From Minisyncoccota bacterium (GTDB taxonomy: Bacteria; Patescibacteriota; Minisyncoccia; Phycocordibacterales; UBA9973), in NCBI GenBank assembly GCA_018061865.1, contig JAGOTH010000005.1, positions 1 through 46,398 of the forward strand: DNA of 46,398 bases. The letters run 5' to 3'. This document shows positions 38,714-46,298 of this stretch, piece after piece (the stretch's first letter is position 1; every line of letters starts with the position of its first letter). Under the pieces are notes generated by a model. That model saw only the letters and a program-made list of their open reading frames with translations. It was not told where the DNA came from and ran no database searches. The translations under genes and the position numbers were made by a program.

Positions 38714-41516
38714 TTTGTATGTTTATATCCATTGGCACAACCCCCGCCAAGATTGTTTTAACCGGCAATAGGCCAGGTAGAGTGTCCCAAATCGTTGTGG
38801 TTGTTTTCTGTAATTTATAATTTGCAGTACTGTATGTTCCATCATTAATATCAACTATCTGTTTATACATCTTTATTGTACCATCTGGTTTTGTTGTCCA
38901 AGTATAATAAAGGCTTCCATTCAAAGCACTGGGTATACCACCATAGGAAATATTAGAAATTAGTAAATTTATAGGCTGAACTGCGGGGATGTAATCACCT
39001 GTCAAATCAAAAGAGGTTGTATCTCCCTCTCCATCTGTCAGCTGGTAACCTGTTGGTGTCTGCTCTACCAAAACTCCAATGTCTGCGCTAGAAACAACTA
39101 ACGATTTCGACGAGGTACTAAAAGATATTTTTGCAGATGGATATGTTGGGATGGGATCTGGAGCAGGAACCTCCAAAGAAGCTTCTGTTATTCCACCTTC
39201 ATTACTATAAGTAGCCTCATAATTAATAACTTCATTTTCTTCAATCACACCACTTTCACTATCAGAGGAAAATCCACCACCCCCGTTACCTGACACGCCA
39301 ACCGTATAAGAACCAGACCCTGTTCCTAAAACATACATTTTATATTCATCTTCTGAGGCATCTGGAATATAAGCAATCTTCCATTCATGTTCAGATGGAA
39401 CACCTTCTGGGTCATCATACATTTCACTAACATAAGATGAGTTTGGTATTTCGTTATAAGAAGTATTAGAAATTGGATCATAACCCAACCGACGACCGAG
39501 AGAGTCTTCTATAACCAAGTGAGCAGGAGACGCTACATTGGCACTAAAATATGACTGAGCCAATCCTTCACCTGGTTTAAATAATCTCAGTCCATCAAAA
39601 CCATTTTCATAAGCCCTAACTTTTCCAACAGTAGAAGGCTCGTTTAATGTTTTAGTGTCATACCAAGCAGGATCTCTAACTTCATATGTATCCGCTAGCT
39701 TATTTGAAATAACAATGAAATGACTTCTCGGGGAACCACCTCTTCCCTTTGCTATTTTTGCAATTGCAGGTCTTTCTAAGTTTAAAAATTCATCAAGTAA
39801 TGGGTAGTTATTAAAACCATCGCCAGACCTTCCGTCATAAGCCAATTGGTTATCGGTATACTCAACAACCTTTAACCAGTTTATTGCTCCTCCCGGATAA
39901 TATCCATTATTATTCTGGAGCCAAGCATTCACCGTTCCTGGAGTAACATCTCCTCCTCCAACTTCTGTTATCCCATAATATCTGGCAACCATAACTCCAG
40001 AAGTCATGGCGCAACCACAGGCGGCGATTGTCGCCCCACATCCTGTGTTTGCTGGACCAAAGGCATAATCTTGAATAGCCCAAGCAAGAGTTGCTGCCTC
40101 ATCCGGATACGGCGATTGATTTTGCGTATAATGTGGAACTTGATGAACAACAAAATCAATATTTCCGTCTGTCCCATATTCAACCCAATCAGATTCATTT
40201 CCAAACTCATCCACAATTCTAGCTCTCCAGTGGTAACTGCCATCGATCAAACCAGAGACACCTTTTTCTACGGCAATACCGTCAGAAGCAAACTCTGTTT
40301 CCTGGCTAACGATTCCATCAAATGGAACATCGAAACTTTTTATTTCTAACTGCATTTTTGCCTGACCAAATGGAGAGGTTAATGTTCCCTTAAAAGTAAC
40401 GCTGTCACTCATGTTTGTTCCTGTTTCAGCAATTGAGGCGACTCCGTCATATTTGAATTGACCAAGACTGCCAATCTCGACTTCTGTTGCTTCGAATGGA
40501 TTAGCTAGTAACCAAGGGTCAAAATCTTCATCTGCCGTTTCAAGAATGTCCCCTTCGCCAGATGTATTATAAAAATAATGATATGGACCAGTTGGACTTC
40601 CCCACCAATTGTTTTCAAAATTTAAAGTAGGCTCCTCTTCATCACTATTTGTCCAGGCTGCAGCAGAGTTACCATAAATCGCATTATTATTAATATTTCC
40701 ATAAGAATTTCTTTCCAAAATTAAACCATAATTATTATTTGTAATTAAAGAATTAGACAAATAAATTTCTTCATCTTCAGATTCGGGCAAACGACCAATT
40801 GGTTCAATAAAAATATTTTTAATCCCCGCCCCAGAAAAGTTTTGGAAAGTGCTGTTCGTTATATTTACATCAGTTTCTCCTGTAAAAGCAAAACCTATAT
40901 CTCCATCAGAAAAAAATAAACCCTCGGCGGTTATGTTTGCGTTTCCTGTTCCGTATAGAGCCTTGTCACTAGTGTTTTCGACGGAAACATTGTTTAGTAA
41001 ATGATCTCCTTGATAAAAATCAATTCCATTTTGGCAAGAAGAAATTTCTGAATTAGATAGATCCAATGAAACACCTTCTGAACTTAAGCAAGTGCTACCA
41101 TATTTAATTTTTATATTATTCAAAATAGAACCAGAACTTGTACTCCAAAAATCTAAACCAGTCCAATCCCCCTCTAAGGCAGAACTGGAAGCACCGTCAG
41201 CATTTGTGTCTCCACCGATAGAGTCATCTTTTATGGAGGTGAAGCTTATAGGATTTTCGGTTGTACCATTTGCAACCAAAGCACCTTTAATTTTTATTGA
41301 TTTACCCGACTTAGCCTTTACCACAACCCCTGGCTCTATGGTTAGAGTTACCCCAGAATTTACACTTGGGCTTATTTCTAAAATATAAGGACTACCGACG
41401 AGAGTCCACGTTGTGTCAGTTGTTACACTAGAAGAAATATTTGTAGAAGCCAAAACATTATTATTAAAAAGAAAAACCGAAGCTAAAAATACAAGTAAAA
41501 ATATTTTTAATCTCAT
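38688..41516 (-). CDS. Secreted beta-helix protein with C39-like cysteine peptidase domain
   Basis: A 942-residue exported protein with a signal peptide (MRLKIFLLVFLASVFLFNNNVLA). Residues ~30-340 form a right-handed beta-helix of the TLTIEPGVVVKAKSGKSI type, with many Asn/Ser turns. An Ig or fibronectin-like segment follows (SYHWRARIVDEFGNESDW). Residues ~465-650 are a peptidase C39-like fold: Cys500 in ACGCAMTSGVMVARYYG, His599 in SHFIVIS and Asp615 in VRDPAW make a plausible catalytic triad. The C-terminal ~270 residues are beta-rich, with a Gly-rich break (GNGGGGFSSDSESG). It probably cleaves or binds surface peptides outside the cell; the target is unknown. TATAAT ends 9 nt before the ATG. 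Confidence 0.85.
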   Translation of the reverse strand: MRLKIFLLVFLASVFLFNNNVLASTNISSSVTTDTTWTLVGSPYILEISPSVNSGVTLTIEPGVVVKAKSGKSIKIKGALVANGTTENPISFTSIKDDSIGGDTNADGASSSALEGDWTGLDFWSTSSGSILNNIKIKYGSTCLSSEGVSLDLSNSEISSCQNGIDFYQGDHLLNNVSVENTSDKALYGTGNANITAEGLFFSDGDIGFAFTGETDVNITNSTFQNFSGAGIKNIFIEPIGRLPESEDEEIYLSNSLITNNNYGLILERNSYGNINNNAIYGNSAAAWTNSDEEEPTLNFENNWWGSPTGPYHYFYNTSGEGDILETADEDFDPWLLANPFEATEVEIGSLGQFKYDGVASIAETGTNMSDSVTFKGTLTSPFGQAKMQLEIKSFDVPFDGIVSQETEFASDGIAVEKGVSGLIDGSYHWRARIVDEFGNESDWVEYGTDGNIDFVVHQVPHYTQNQSPYPDEAATLAWAIQDYAFGPANTGCGATIAACGCAMTSGVMVARYYGITEVGGGDVTPGTVNAWLQNNNGYYPGGAINWLKVVEYTDNQLAYDGRSGDGFNNYPLLDEFLNLERPAIAKIAKGRGGSPRSHFIVISNKLADTYEVRDPAWYDTKTLNEPSTVGKVRAYENGFDGLRLFKPGEGLAQSYFSANVASPAHLVIEDSLGRRLGYDPISNTSYNEIPNSSYVSEMYDDPEGVPSEHEWKIAYIPDASEDEYKMYVLGTGSGSYTVGVSGNGGGGFSSDSESGVIEENEVINYEATYSNEGGITEASLEVPAPDPIPTYPSAKISFSTSSKSLVVSSADIGVLVEQTPTGYQLTDGEGDTTSFDLTGDYIPAVQPINLLISNISYGGIPSALNGSLYYTWTTKPDGTIKMYKQIVDINDGTYSTANYKLQKTTTTIWDTLPGLLPVKTILAGVVPMDINIQNDSITVTH

Positions 41517-41543
41517 ATACTTAAAATTATAATTCTTTTTAAA

Positions 41544-41557
41544 AGGGTGGTTACCCT
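41544..41557 (-). terminator. Possible weak terminator after the PaaX/Cas2-like gene
   Basis: Minus strand AGGGT-AACC-ACCCT followed by TTTAAAAAG. The stem is only 5 bp and the T-run is short, so it is more likely leaky than a full stop between the first two genes of the block. Confidence 0.35.
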
Positions 41558-41586
41558 CTTTAAAAAACCTTGTGGAAAACTGAATT

Positions 41587-42120
41587 CTAAAGTTTGAAAT
41601 GCTTCCTTATCCTCTTGTCTCCAGAAATTTTCTCCGCCAGGATATACTGCATATTTTTCCCAAAATTGTGCTCCACCCTTAGAATTTCAATGTACTTCTC
41701 ACAAGGATACGGAGACACCCAGACACTCCTCTGCATCTGAATAAATCCAAGACTCTTTAGCTCATCCCGAAAAATATCCCTCTTATTCCTTTGGTTCTCT
41801 CTGACATCAAAAGAAACAATCCTCCACTTCCCATCCCATTTGGGTCTTTTTATTAAAGTAGGATTTACCTTCATCAAAACAATTTCGCCCTTTGGAGTCA
41901 ATTCAAACTTAGCTCCTTTATTTTTTATGTATCCGGCGTCCACTAAAGATTTAAACTTTTTATTTACCTTATATCTAGATTCTTTTTTATTTAAAACTTT
42001 TTTAATAAACGGGATTACCTGAACAATATTCGGAGCAGCTGAAATAACAAAGATTCCACCTGTTATCGCAACAAGAATTAAAATATTTTTTGTTAATACC
42101 CCCAGTCGAATATTTTTCAT
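41587..42120 (-). CDS. PaaX/Cas2-like protein with N-terminal membrane segment
   Basis: From the ATG at 42118-42120 (177 aa) there is a hydrophobic segment (KNILILVAITGGIFVISAA), then a winged-helix-like part (RYKVNKKFKSLVDAGYIK ... FELTPKGEIVLM), then a ferredoxin-fold domain of the PaaX C-terminal/Cas2 type (KWRIVSFDVRENQRNKRD, LGFIQMQRSVWVSPYPCE, and YILAEKISGDKRIRKHF). The VSFDV strand keeps the Asp found in Cas2. No CRISPR array or cas1 is present, so a regulator or DNA-binding role is more likely. AAGGGGAG upstream is one of the few Shine-Dalgarno-like sequences here. The right palindrome ends 18 bp before the ATG. Confidence 0.82.
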   Translation of the reverse strand: MKNIRLGVLTKNILILVAITGGIFVISAAPNIVQVIPFIKKVLNKKESRYKVNKKFKSLVDAGYIKNKGAKFELTPKGEIVLMKVNPTLIKRPKWDGKWRIVSFDVRENQRNKRDIFRDELKSLGFIQMQRSVWVSPYPCEKYIEILRVEHNFGKNMQYILAEKISGDKRIRKHFKL

Positions 42121-42138
42121 ATAACTCCCCTTTACCGC

Positions 42139-42178
42139 GGTGACCAACAACTATACGATCGTATAGTTGTTGGTCACC
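42139..42178. repeat. 40-bp perfect palindrome, right copy
   Basis: Identical to 37645-37684: two exact complementary 20-base halves, GGTGACCAACAACTATACGA and its complement, without a loop. It lies between the msrB stop and the PaaX/Cas2-like start and would be in that gene's 5' region. Confidence 0.95.
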
Positions 42179-42217
42179 AAGAATTTCTATATTTATAATA
42201 CTAATAAATATTGTATC

Positions 42218-42622
42218 TTAAATAATCTCTCTTTGTAATTTCAAACTCGCCGAATTGGTGCAAAATCTTTTTCCTGTTCCCTGTTTTCCATTTTCCATTG
42301 TTCCAGTTGGGCCGTCGTCGAAAACATGACCGAGGTGTGCCCCGCAGTTTGCGCACACCACTTCTGTTCTAACCATTCCATGACTTTCGTCAGTTATATT
42401 TTTTGTTGATCCGGGAATTGCATCAGAGAAACTTGGCCAACCAGTCCCTGAATCAAACTTGGTATCTGAGGAAAAGAGCGGAACATCACAAACTTTGCAA
42501 TGATACATTCCATTATCATGAACATTCCAGTATTCATTTTGGAAAGGAGCTTCTGTCCCCTTCTCTTGAGTTACTTTGTATTCTTCTTCTGTGAGTTTTT
42601 GTTTTAGTTCATCTTTATTCAT
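42218..42622 (-). CDS. msrB: Peptide-methionine (R)-S-oxide reductase MsrB
   Basis: MsrB repairs R-form methionine sulfoxide in proteins. The 134-residue product has the zinc ligands CKVC and CANC, the substrate motif GTGWPSF, and the catalytic Cys in RFCTNSASL (Cys, not selenocysteine). I use the ATG at 42620-42622 (MNKDELKQK), with TATAAT 6 nt upstream. A longer in-frame version would start inside the promoter. The size is typical of stand-alone MsrB. Confidence 0.95.
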   Translation of the reverse strand: MNKDELKQKLTEEEYKVTQEKGTEAPFQNEYWNVHDNGMYHCKVCDVPLFSSDTKFDSGTGWPSFSDAIPGSTKNITDESHGMVRTEVVCANCGAHLGHVFDDGPTGTMENGKQGTGKRFCTNSASLKLQREII

Positions 42623-42628
42623 AAAAAT

Positions 42629-42634
42629 ATTATA
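42629..42634 (-). promoter_or_regulatory. -10 box of msrB (leaderless type)
   Basis: TATAAT ends 6 nt before the msrB ATG; no clear -35 box. Confidence 0.5.
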
Positions 42635-42643
42635 CCCCAAAAC

Positions 42644-42675
42644 AAAACAACCCCGACTTTCGTCGGAGTTGTTTT
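42644..42675 (-). terminator. Terminator of the RRM gene
   Basis: Minus strand AAAACAACTCCGAC-GAAA-GTCGGGGTTGTTTT, a 14-bp stem with one wobble, and a GNRA-type loop. Confidence 0.85.
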
Positions 42676-42682
42676 AGATAGA

Positions 42683-42943
42683 TTATCTTCGGTCTTCCAT
42701 TGGGCGGGCGATGTTCACGTTAAGTGTTCGTCCGTCAAAATCTTTACCATTCATTCCATCAATCGCTTTGTTTGCTTCTTCTTCTGAAGACATTTCAACA
42801 AAACCGAAACCTCGTGGTCGGCCTGTCATTTTGTCTGTGATGATCTTTGCAGATGCAACACTTCCAAAAGCTGAAAAAGCGTTTGTTAGAGAAGACTCGT
42901 CTGTTTTGTAAGAAAGATTTCCTACGTATAGTTTTACTGCCAT
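42683..42943 (-). CDS. RRM-domain RNA-binding protein
   Basis: This is a single RNA recognition motif in 86 residues, starting MAVKLYVGNLS with the RNP2 motif LYVGNL and continuing to RNP1 RGFGFVEM. The tail (ARPMEDRR) is short and lacks the Gly-rich extension of cold-regulated cyanobacterial Rbps. It probably binds mRNA as a chaperone. An extended -10 promoter at 43043-43048 gives a leader of about 90 nt, long for this window, which may carry regulation. Confidence 0.93.
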   Translation of the reverse strand: MAVKLYVGNLSYKTDESSLTNAFSAFGSVASAKIITDKMTGRPRGFGFVEMSSEEEANKAIDGMNGKDFDGRTLNVNIARPMEDRR

Positions 42944-43042
42944 TTGAAACAAGTGAGCTAACTAATAATTGTAATCACCTCACATGTTCCCCGACAAAGA
43001 GACCGCCTTGACTAAGAAACTAGAACTGTGACTAACAGAAGC

Positions 43043-43048
43043 ATTATA
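43043..43048 (-). promoter_or_regulatory. Extended -10 promoter of the RRM gene
   Basis: Minus strand TGC-TATAAT. No convincing -35 box. Predicted leader about 90 nt. Confidence 0.5.
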
Positions 43049-43107
43049 GCACGAATAGATTAGAAAGTATAGGCTAGGCAAACACCTTGTCGAATAAAGG
43101 CTTTCTG

Positions 43108-43195
43108 CGGAGGATGAGGGATTCGCCTCTCGTCGTTGCTACGACTCGAAACCTTCGTCAGCCAAGCTGACTGCGGCCCGCGGTTCGAATCTTCT
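43108..43195. other. Hairpin-rich, tRNA-3'-end-like stretch
   Basis: On the minus strand the left end reads CGAATCCCTCATCCTCCGCA, like the T arm and acceptor 3' strand of a serine tRNA, and the other end carries GATTCGAACC. Between them are two clean hairpins, GTCGT-TGCT-ACGAC (43132-43145) and GTCAGC-CAA-GCTGAC (43157-43171). A full tRNA does not fold: D and anticodon arms are missing. It may be a repeat derived from a tRNA end or an old integration site. From 42944 to 43565 there is no gene I can support. Confidence 0.4.
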
Positions 43196-43244
43196 TTTTC
43201 TTTCAATATTTTTAAAAATCAAATAACGAAAGTTATCAATTTTG

Positions 43245-43540
43245 GCGGTATTCATTGTACAAAATTCGAACTTATTTTGAAAGTAATCCTGATGATACCG
43301 AATACTAGCGTTCCCCGCGCGCTACGCGCCTCTGTGCGAAGCACAGAGCTTCTGCAAAGCAGAAGTGCGGGAAAACGCTAAATGCAAATGCGGACTCGGT
43401 TTTGCGAAGCAATTTTGCGGGAGGAGGATTCGCAAAAACGAGACTAAGTTTTTTGAAATTCGGCGGGATTGGGTTTCTGCCCCGCAGGAGGGTGCGGGAG
43501 GAATGCGGGGCGGGCATTTCGGAATTTTGGCGGGCGGGCT
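43245..43540 (+). repeat. 296-bp inverted repeat, left arm
   Basis: This arm matches the reverse complement of 46003-46298 as far as I can compare by eye, over the same length. It is GC-rich and packed with small hairpins, including CTCTGTGC-GAA-GCACAGAG and CTTCTGC-AAA-GCAGAAG. Open frames within it (for example 43305-43517 minus and its mirror 46026-46238 plus) are low-complexity by-products of the palindromes, not believable genes. Confidence 0.93.
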
Positions 43541-43565
43541 TAAAAAGAAAAACTTTTGAATCAGG

Positions 43566-44141
43566 TTATTTTGTTTCTTTCAGGAAAAGTGAGAACGAAG
43601 TAAAAATGTCTAGCATATTATCATAAAGTTTTTTCTTTTTCGAAAAATCCATTTTTTGTCTTTTTGTAAAGACGGAATCATTATGTCCAAAATCAAGACG
43701 AGCAACCCCATCCTCAAATTGGGTAACTTGAAGCAATAGTGACTTTCTTTGTTTATTAAACCTAGATAATAGAGATTGTATTAAAATAAATTTCTTTTGA
43801 TTGGCTTTCCTCCAATTTTTGTATTGTAAAGTCTCACCATTTTTTATTGACTCATTTATATAATCTATATATTCATTATTATTCATTTTACTAACAGATT
43901 TTTTACCAATTTTAGCCAAGTATGTTTTAAGAAATTTATTTTCATTCAAAAATCTTGATTTGGGTCTTTTACCTAATTCAAAAATAACACATGGAACAAT
44001 CAGACTTTCTTTATCTATAATTCCACCTGAAACCTGCACGTCTAATTTCAAATTTTCTAAAAATAAGGCAGTGTTTAGAAGTCCAGCATGTTTGACTTTA
44101 AATTTTTTCTCTAATTGTTTAATTTTTAAATTTACTTTCAT
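43566..44141 (-). CDS. Hypothetical protein inside the inverted-repeat module, 191 aa
   Basis: I do not recognise this. It is a strongly basic, Lys-rich protein (KVNLKIKQLEKKFKVKH at the start, KRQKMDFSKKKKLYDNM near the end) without signal peptide or membrane segment, so nucleic-acid or ribosome binding is possible. The middle has a SGGIIDKESLIVPCVIFELGKRPKSRF stretch that looks like a beta-rich core. It starts 22 bp after the phosphoesterase stop on the same strand, so the two probably form an operon. Its 3' end is 26 bp from the left repeat arm. Confidence 0.75.
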   Translation of the reverse strand: MKVNLKIKQLEKKFKVKHAGLLNTALFLENLKLDVQVSGGIIDKESLIVPCVIFELGKRPKSRFLNENKFLKTYLAKIGKKSVSKMNNNEYIDYINESIKNGETLQYKNWRKANQKKFILIQSLLSRFNKQRKSLLLQVTQFEDGVARLDFGHNDSVFTKRQKMDFSKKKKLYDNMLDIFTSFSLFLKETK

Positions 44142-44163
44142 AGTTTTTTAAAATATTCGCAAA

Positions 44164-45981
44164 TTATTCTGGCAATTTAACAATGCCATCAGTAGAGATG
44201 GTTGAGTATGCTAGAGTCTTTTCAATACTTACTCCTTCATTTTTGTATACGCTTCTATCGATAGAAATTATTGGAAGATCAGCAAACCCCTTAATGGCAG
44301 CATTTTCATCACTATGCCCATGTGTAACAATGTTAATTCCTGAATCTTTTAAAAACTTTTTTAAATTATCTTTTTCTTCACTAGAAATAGAATTTGATTC
44401 AGAGAAATTTTCTCTTGAATATGAGGATGTGGAAATAAACTCATCGCGTAAAACATTAAAATATTTTTTTTCTTGATCAGTTAATTTATTTTGAGGGTCG
44501 TCATTTTCTAAGTATACACGTAAGACTTTTTGATAAAACATATTTATCTTATCTATGCCTTCTTTTATTGAAGAATCTTTAGAAAAATCTTTAATAATTC
44601 CCACCATTCGTGGAGTTAGATTTGTATGTGTGTATAAACTATCATCATGAAGTGTAATTAATTTTTGATTAACAAAAGCATCTTTAAACAAAGCATATTC
44701 TTGTTTGTTGTTTATACTTTCCTTAATTACACTTCTATTTGCAATAATAGTACTTCCAATTTGGTTTTGATATTTTTTATCGAGAGTGTCTATAAAAGTA
44801 AACAATGTTTTTCCTGCTTCTTCGTAGCTGTTATTTTCAAGTAAAGCGCAAAATTTTTCTAAGCTAATTTGCTTATCCAGCATATCTTGATAACCTCTTT
44901 CGTATGCCTCAATCACATTTGGAGGATAATCAGGGTTATTTCTAATTCTGTCTAAAGTAGCTTTCTTTTTTTGAACATTTTTTTGAAAATCTTGTCCAAA
45001 GACTTCATCTTTATTTTTTTTAATATTTTCGTACAAATCTCTTGTACTTTCAAGGGGTAAAAATTTTAGAAGTTCAAGATTCCCAGTATAACCTGACAAC
45101 CTATATGCCATATCTTCTTCTACTGGCTTACCTTGTTCTGTACTAAAACCACACAGTACGGCATTGAACATATTTTCATGATTCCCTGAAATCCAATCTA
45201 TATTACCACCTTGTATTTTTGCTTGATTCTGTAATTCTTGTAGTTTTTCATATACGTCCATTCCTTCCGGTGACCTATCTCCTAAAATGTCTCCGATAAA
45301 AACAACATTTTCATTGCCTCCACTCCAAACAATATTTCCGTTTTGGTCACTTGAAATAAGATTTTTATATTTTAGGTGTTCTATAAAACTTTTATAGGAA
45401 CCATTCAGGTCGCCAATTGCAGTAATATTTGTAGATCGCTCCATCGTTGGCAATGTAATTTCTTTTTCTAGAATAACTTCAGGGGACGCAAGAGTCTCAG
45501 TGGGAACCGCCGCCTCAATACGTTCCTTATTTTCTGAAACTTTACTTTTTTTAGCATACTCTTGCGCATATGCGATTCCGCGCACTTTCCATGCTTTGAG
45601 CTTCTCGTACTGCTTTTCATCAACAGGAATTGCAAATGTCCACATCTCTTCAAGAAGTTCAGGTTCATTTATTAGTGACGACCATTTTGATGGAATCATC
45701 GGCATATCAGAAAGGTCAATAGATTTCTCATTTTTAGGCAAACCTAAATTTTCACGGATTTCTTCAATCTTCTTTTCATCTTCTGTTTCTCTATTCTCTT
45801 TGACCTGTTCTGCAAGTCTTTTTTCAACATTAGATTTAAATGATTCTGGCAAATCTTGAAAAATGGAATCTTTAGATTCTCCGCTTTTTATACGATTTAC
45901 ATATTCTTCAATTTTCTTCTCTCCGCCAGTAAGAGGTTTGTTGTTATCTAAAGATTCCATAAAGTATTCATACTTTATCAT
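44164..45981 (-). CDS. PPP-like metallophosphoesterase inside the inverted-repeat module
   Basis: From the ATG at 45979-45981 this is about 605 aa. The first ~170 residues are charged and helical. The phosphoesterase domain then shows GDLNG (about 190-194), GDILGDRSPEG, SGNHENMF and a late THGHSDENAA, the order of the PPP serine/threonine phosphatase fold. The first motif has Asn193 where the family normally has His (GDxHG), so metal binding may be altered. The long insert between GNHE and the last His contains a coiled, Lys/Glu-rich part. There is no signal peptide, so it is cytosolic. Frames extending further upstream enter the right repeat arm and are not coding. Confidence 0.85.
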   Translation of the reverse strand: MIKYEYFMESLDNNKPLTGGEKKIEEYVNRIKSGESKDSIFQDLPESFKSNVEKRLAEQVKENRETEDEKKIEEIRENLGLPKNEKSIDLSDMPMIPSKWSSLINEPELLEEMWTFAIPVDEKQYEKLKAWKVRGIAYAQEYAKKSKVSENKERIEAAVPTETLASPEVILEKEITLPTMERSTNITAIGDLNGSYKSFIEHLKYKNLISSDQNGNIVWSGGNENVVFIGDILGDRSPEGMDVYEKLQELQNQAKIQGGNIDWISGNHENMFNAVLCGFSTEQGKPVEEDMAYRLSGYTGNLELLKFLPLESTRDLYENIKKNKDEVFGQDFQKNVQKKKATLDRIRNNPDYPPNVIEAYERGYQDMLDKQISLEKFCALLENNSYEEAGKTLFTFIDTLDKKYQNQIGSTIIANRSVIKESINNKQEYALFKDAFVNQKLITLHDDSLYTHTNLTPRMVGIIKDFSKDSSIKEGIDKINMFYQKVLRVYLENDDPQNKLTDQEKKYFNVLRDEFISTSSYSRENFSESNSISSEEKDNLKKFLKDSGINIVTHGHSDENAAIKGFADLPIISIDRSVYKNEGVSIEKTLAYSTISTDGIVKLPE

Positions 45982-46002
45982 TTTTAGAGTATTTTTTCCA
46001 GT

Positions 46003-46298
46003 AGCCCGCCCGCCAAAATTCCGAAATGCCCGCCCCGCATTCCTCCCGCACCCTCCTGCGGGGCAGAAACCCAATCCCGCCGAATTTCAAAAAACTTAGT
46101 CTCGTTTTTGCGAATCCTCCTCCCGCAAAATTGCTTCGCAAAACCGAGTCCGCATTTGCATTTAGCGTTTTCCCGCACTTCTGCTTTGCAGAAGCTCTGT
46201 GCTTCGCACAGAGGCGCGTAGCGCGCGGGGAACGCTAGTATTCGGTATCATCAGGATTACTTTCAAAATAAGTTCGAATTTTGTACAATGAATACCGC
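46003..46298 (-). repeat. 296-bp inverted repeat, right arm
   Basis: Inverted partner of 43245-43540. The arms face each other across 2462 bp holding the hypothetical and phosphoesterase genes. The phosphoesterase start codon lies 21 bp from this arm. Confidence 0.93.

Noticed and set aside
41587-42120. A CRISPR-Cas system because of the Cas2-like domain
   Set aside because: There is no repeat-spacer array, no cas1 and no effector gene. The winged-helix and membrane parts fit a PaaX-like architecture better.
43108-43195. A tRNA gene (serine type) next to the RRM gene
   Set aside because: Only T-arm-like and acceptor-like pieces are visible. No D arm or anticodon arm folds on either strand, and the 5' acceptor strand does not pair well with the 3' one.
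43305-43517. A 70-codon frame present in both inverted-repeat arms (mirror at 46026-46238)
   Set aside because: It is produced by GC-rich palindromes, has low complexity and no start signal. Its presence in both arms only reflects the duplication.
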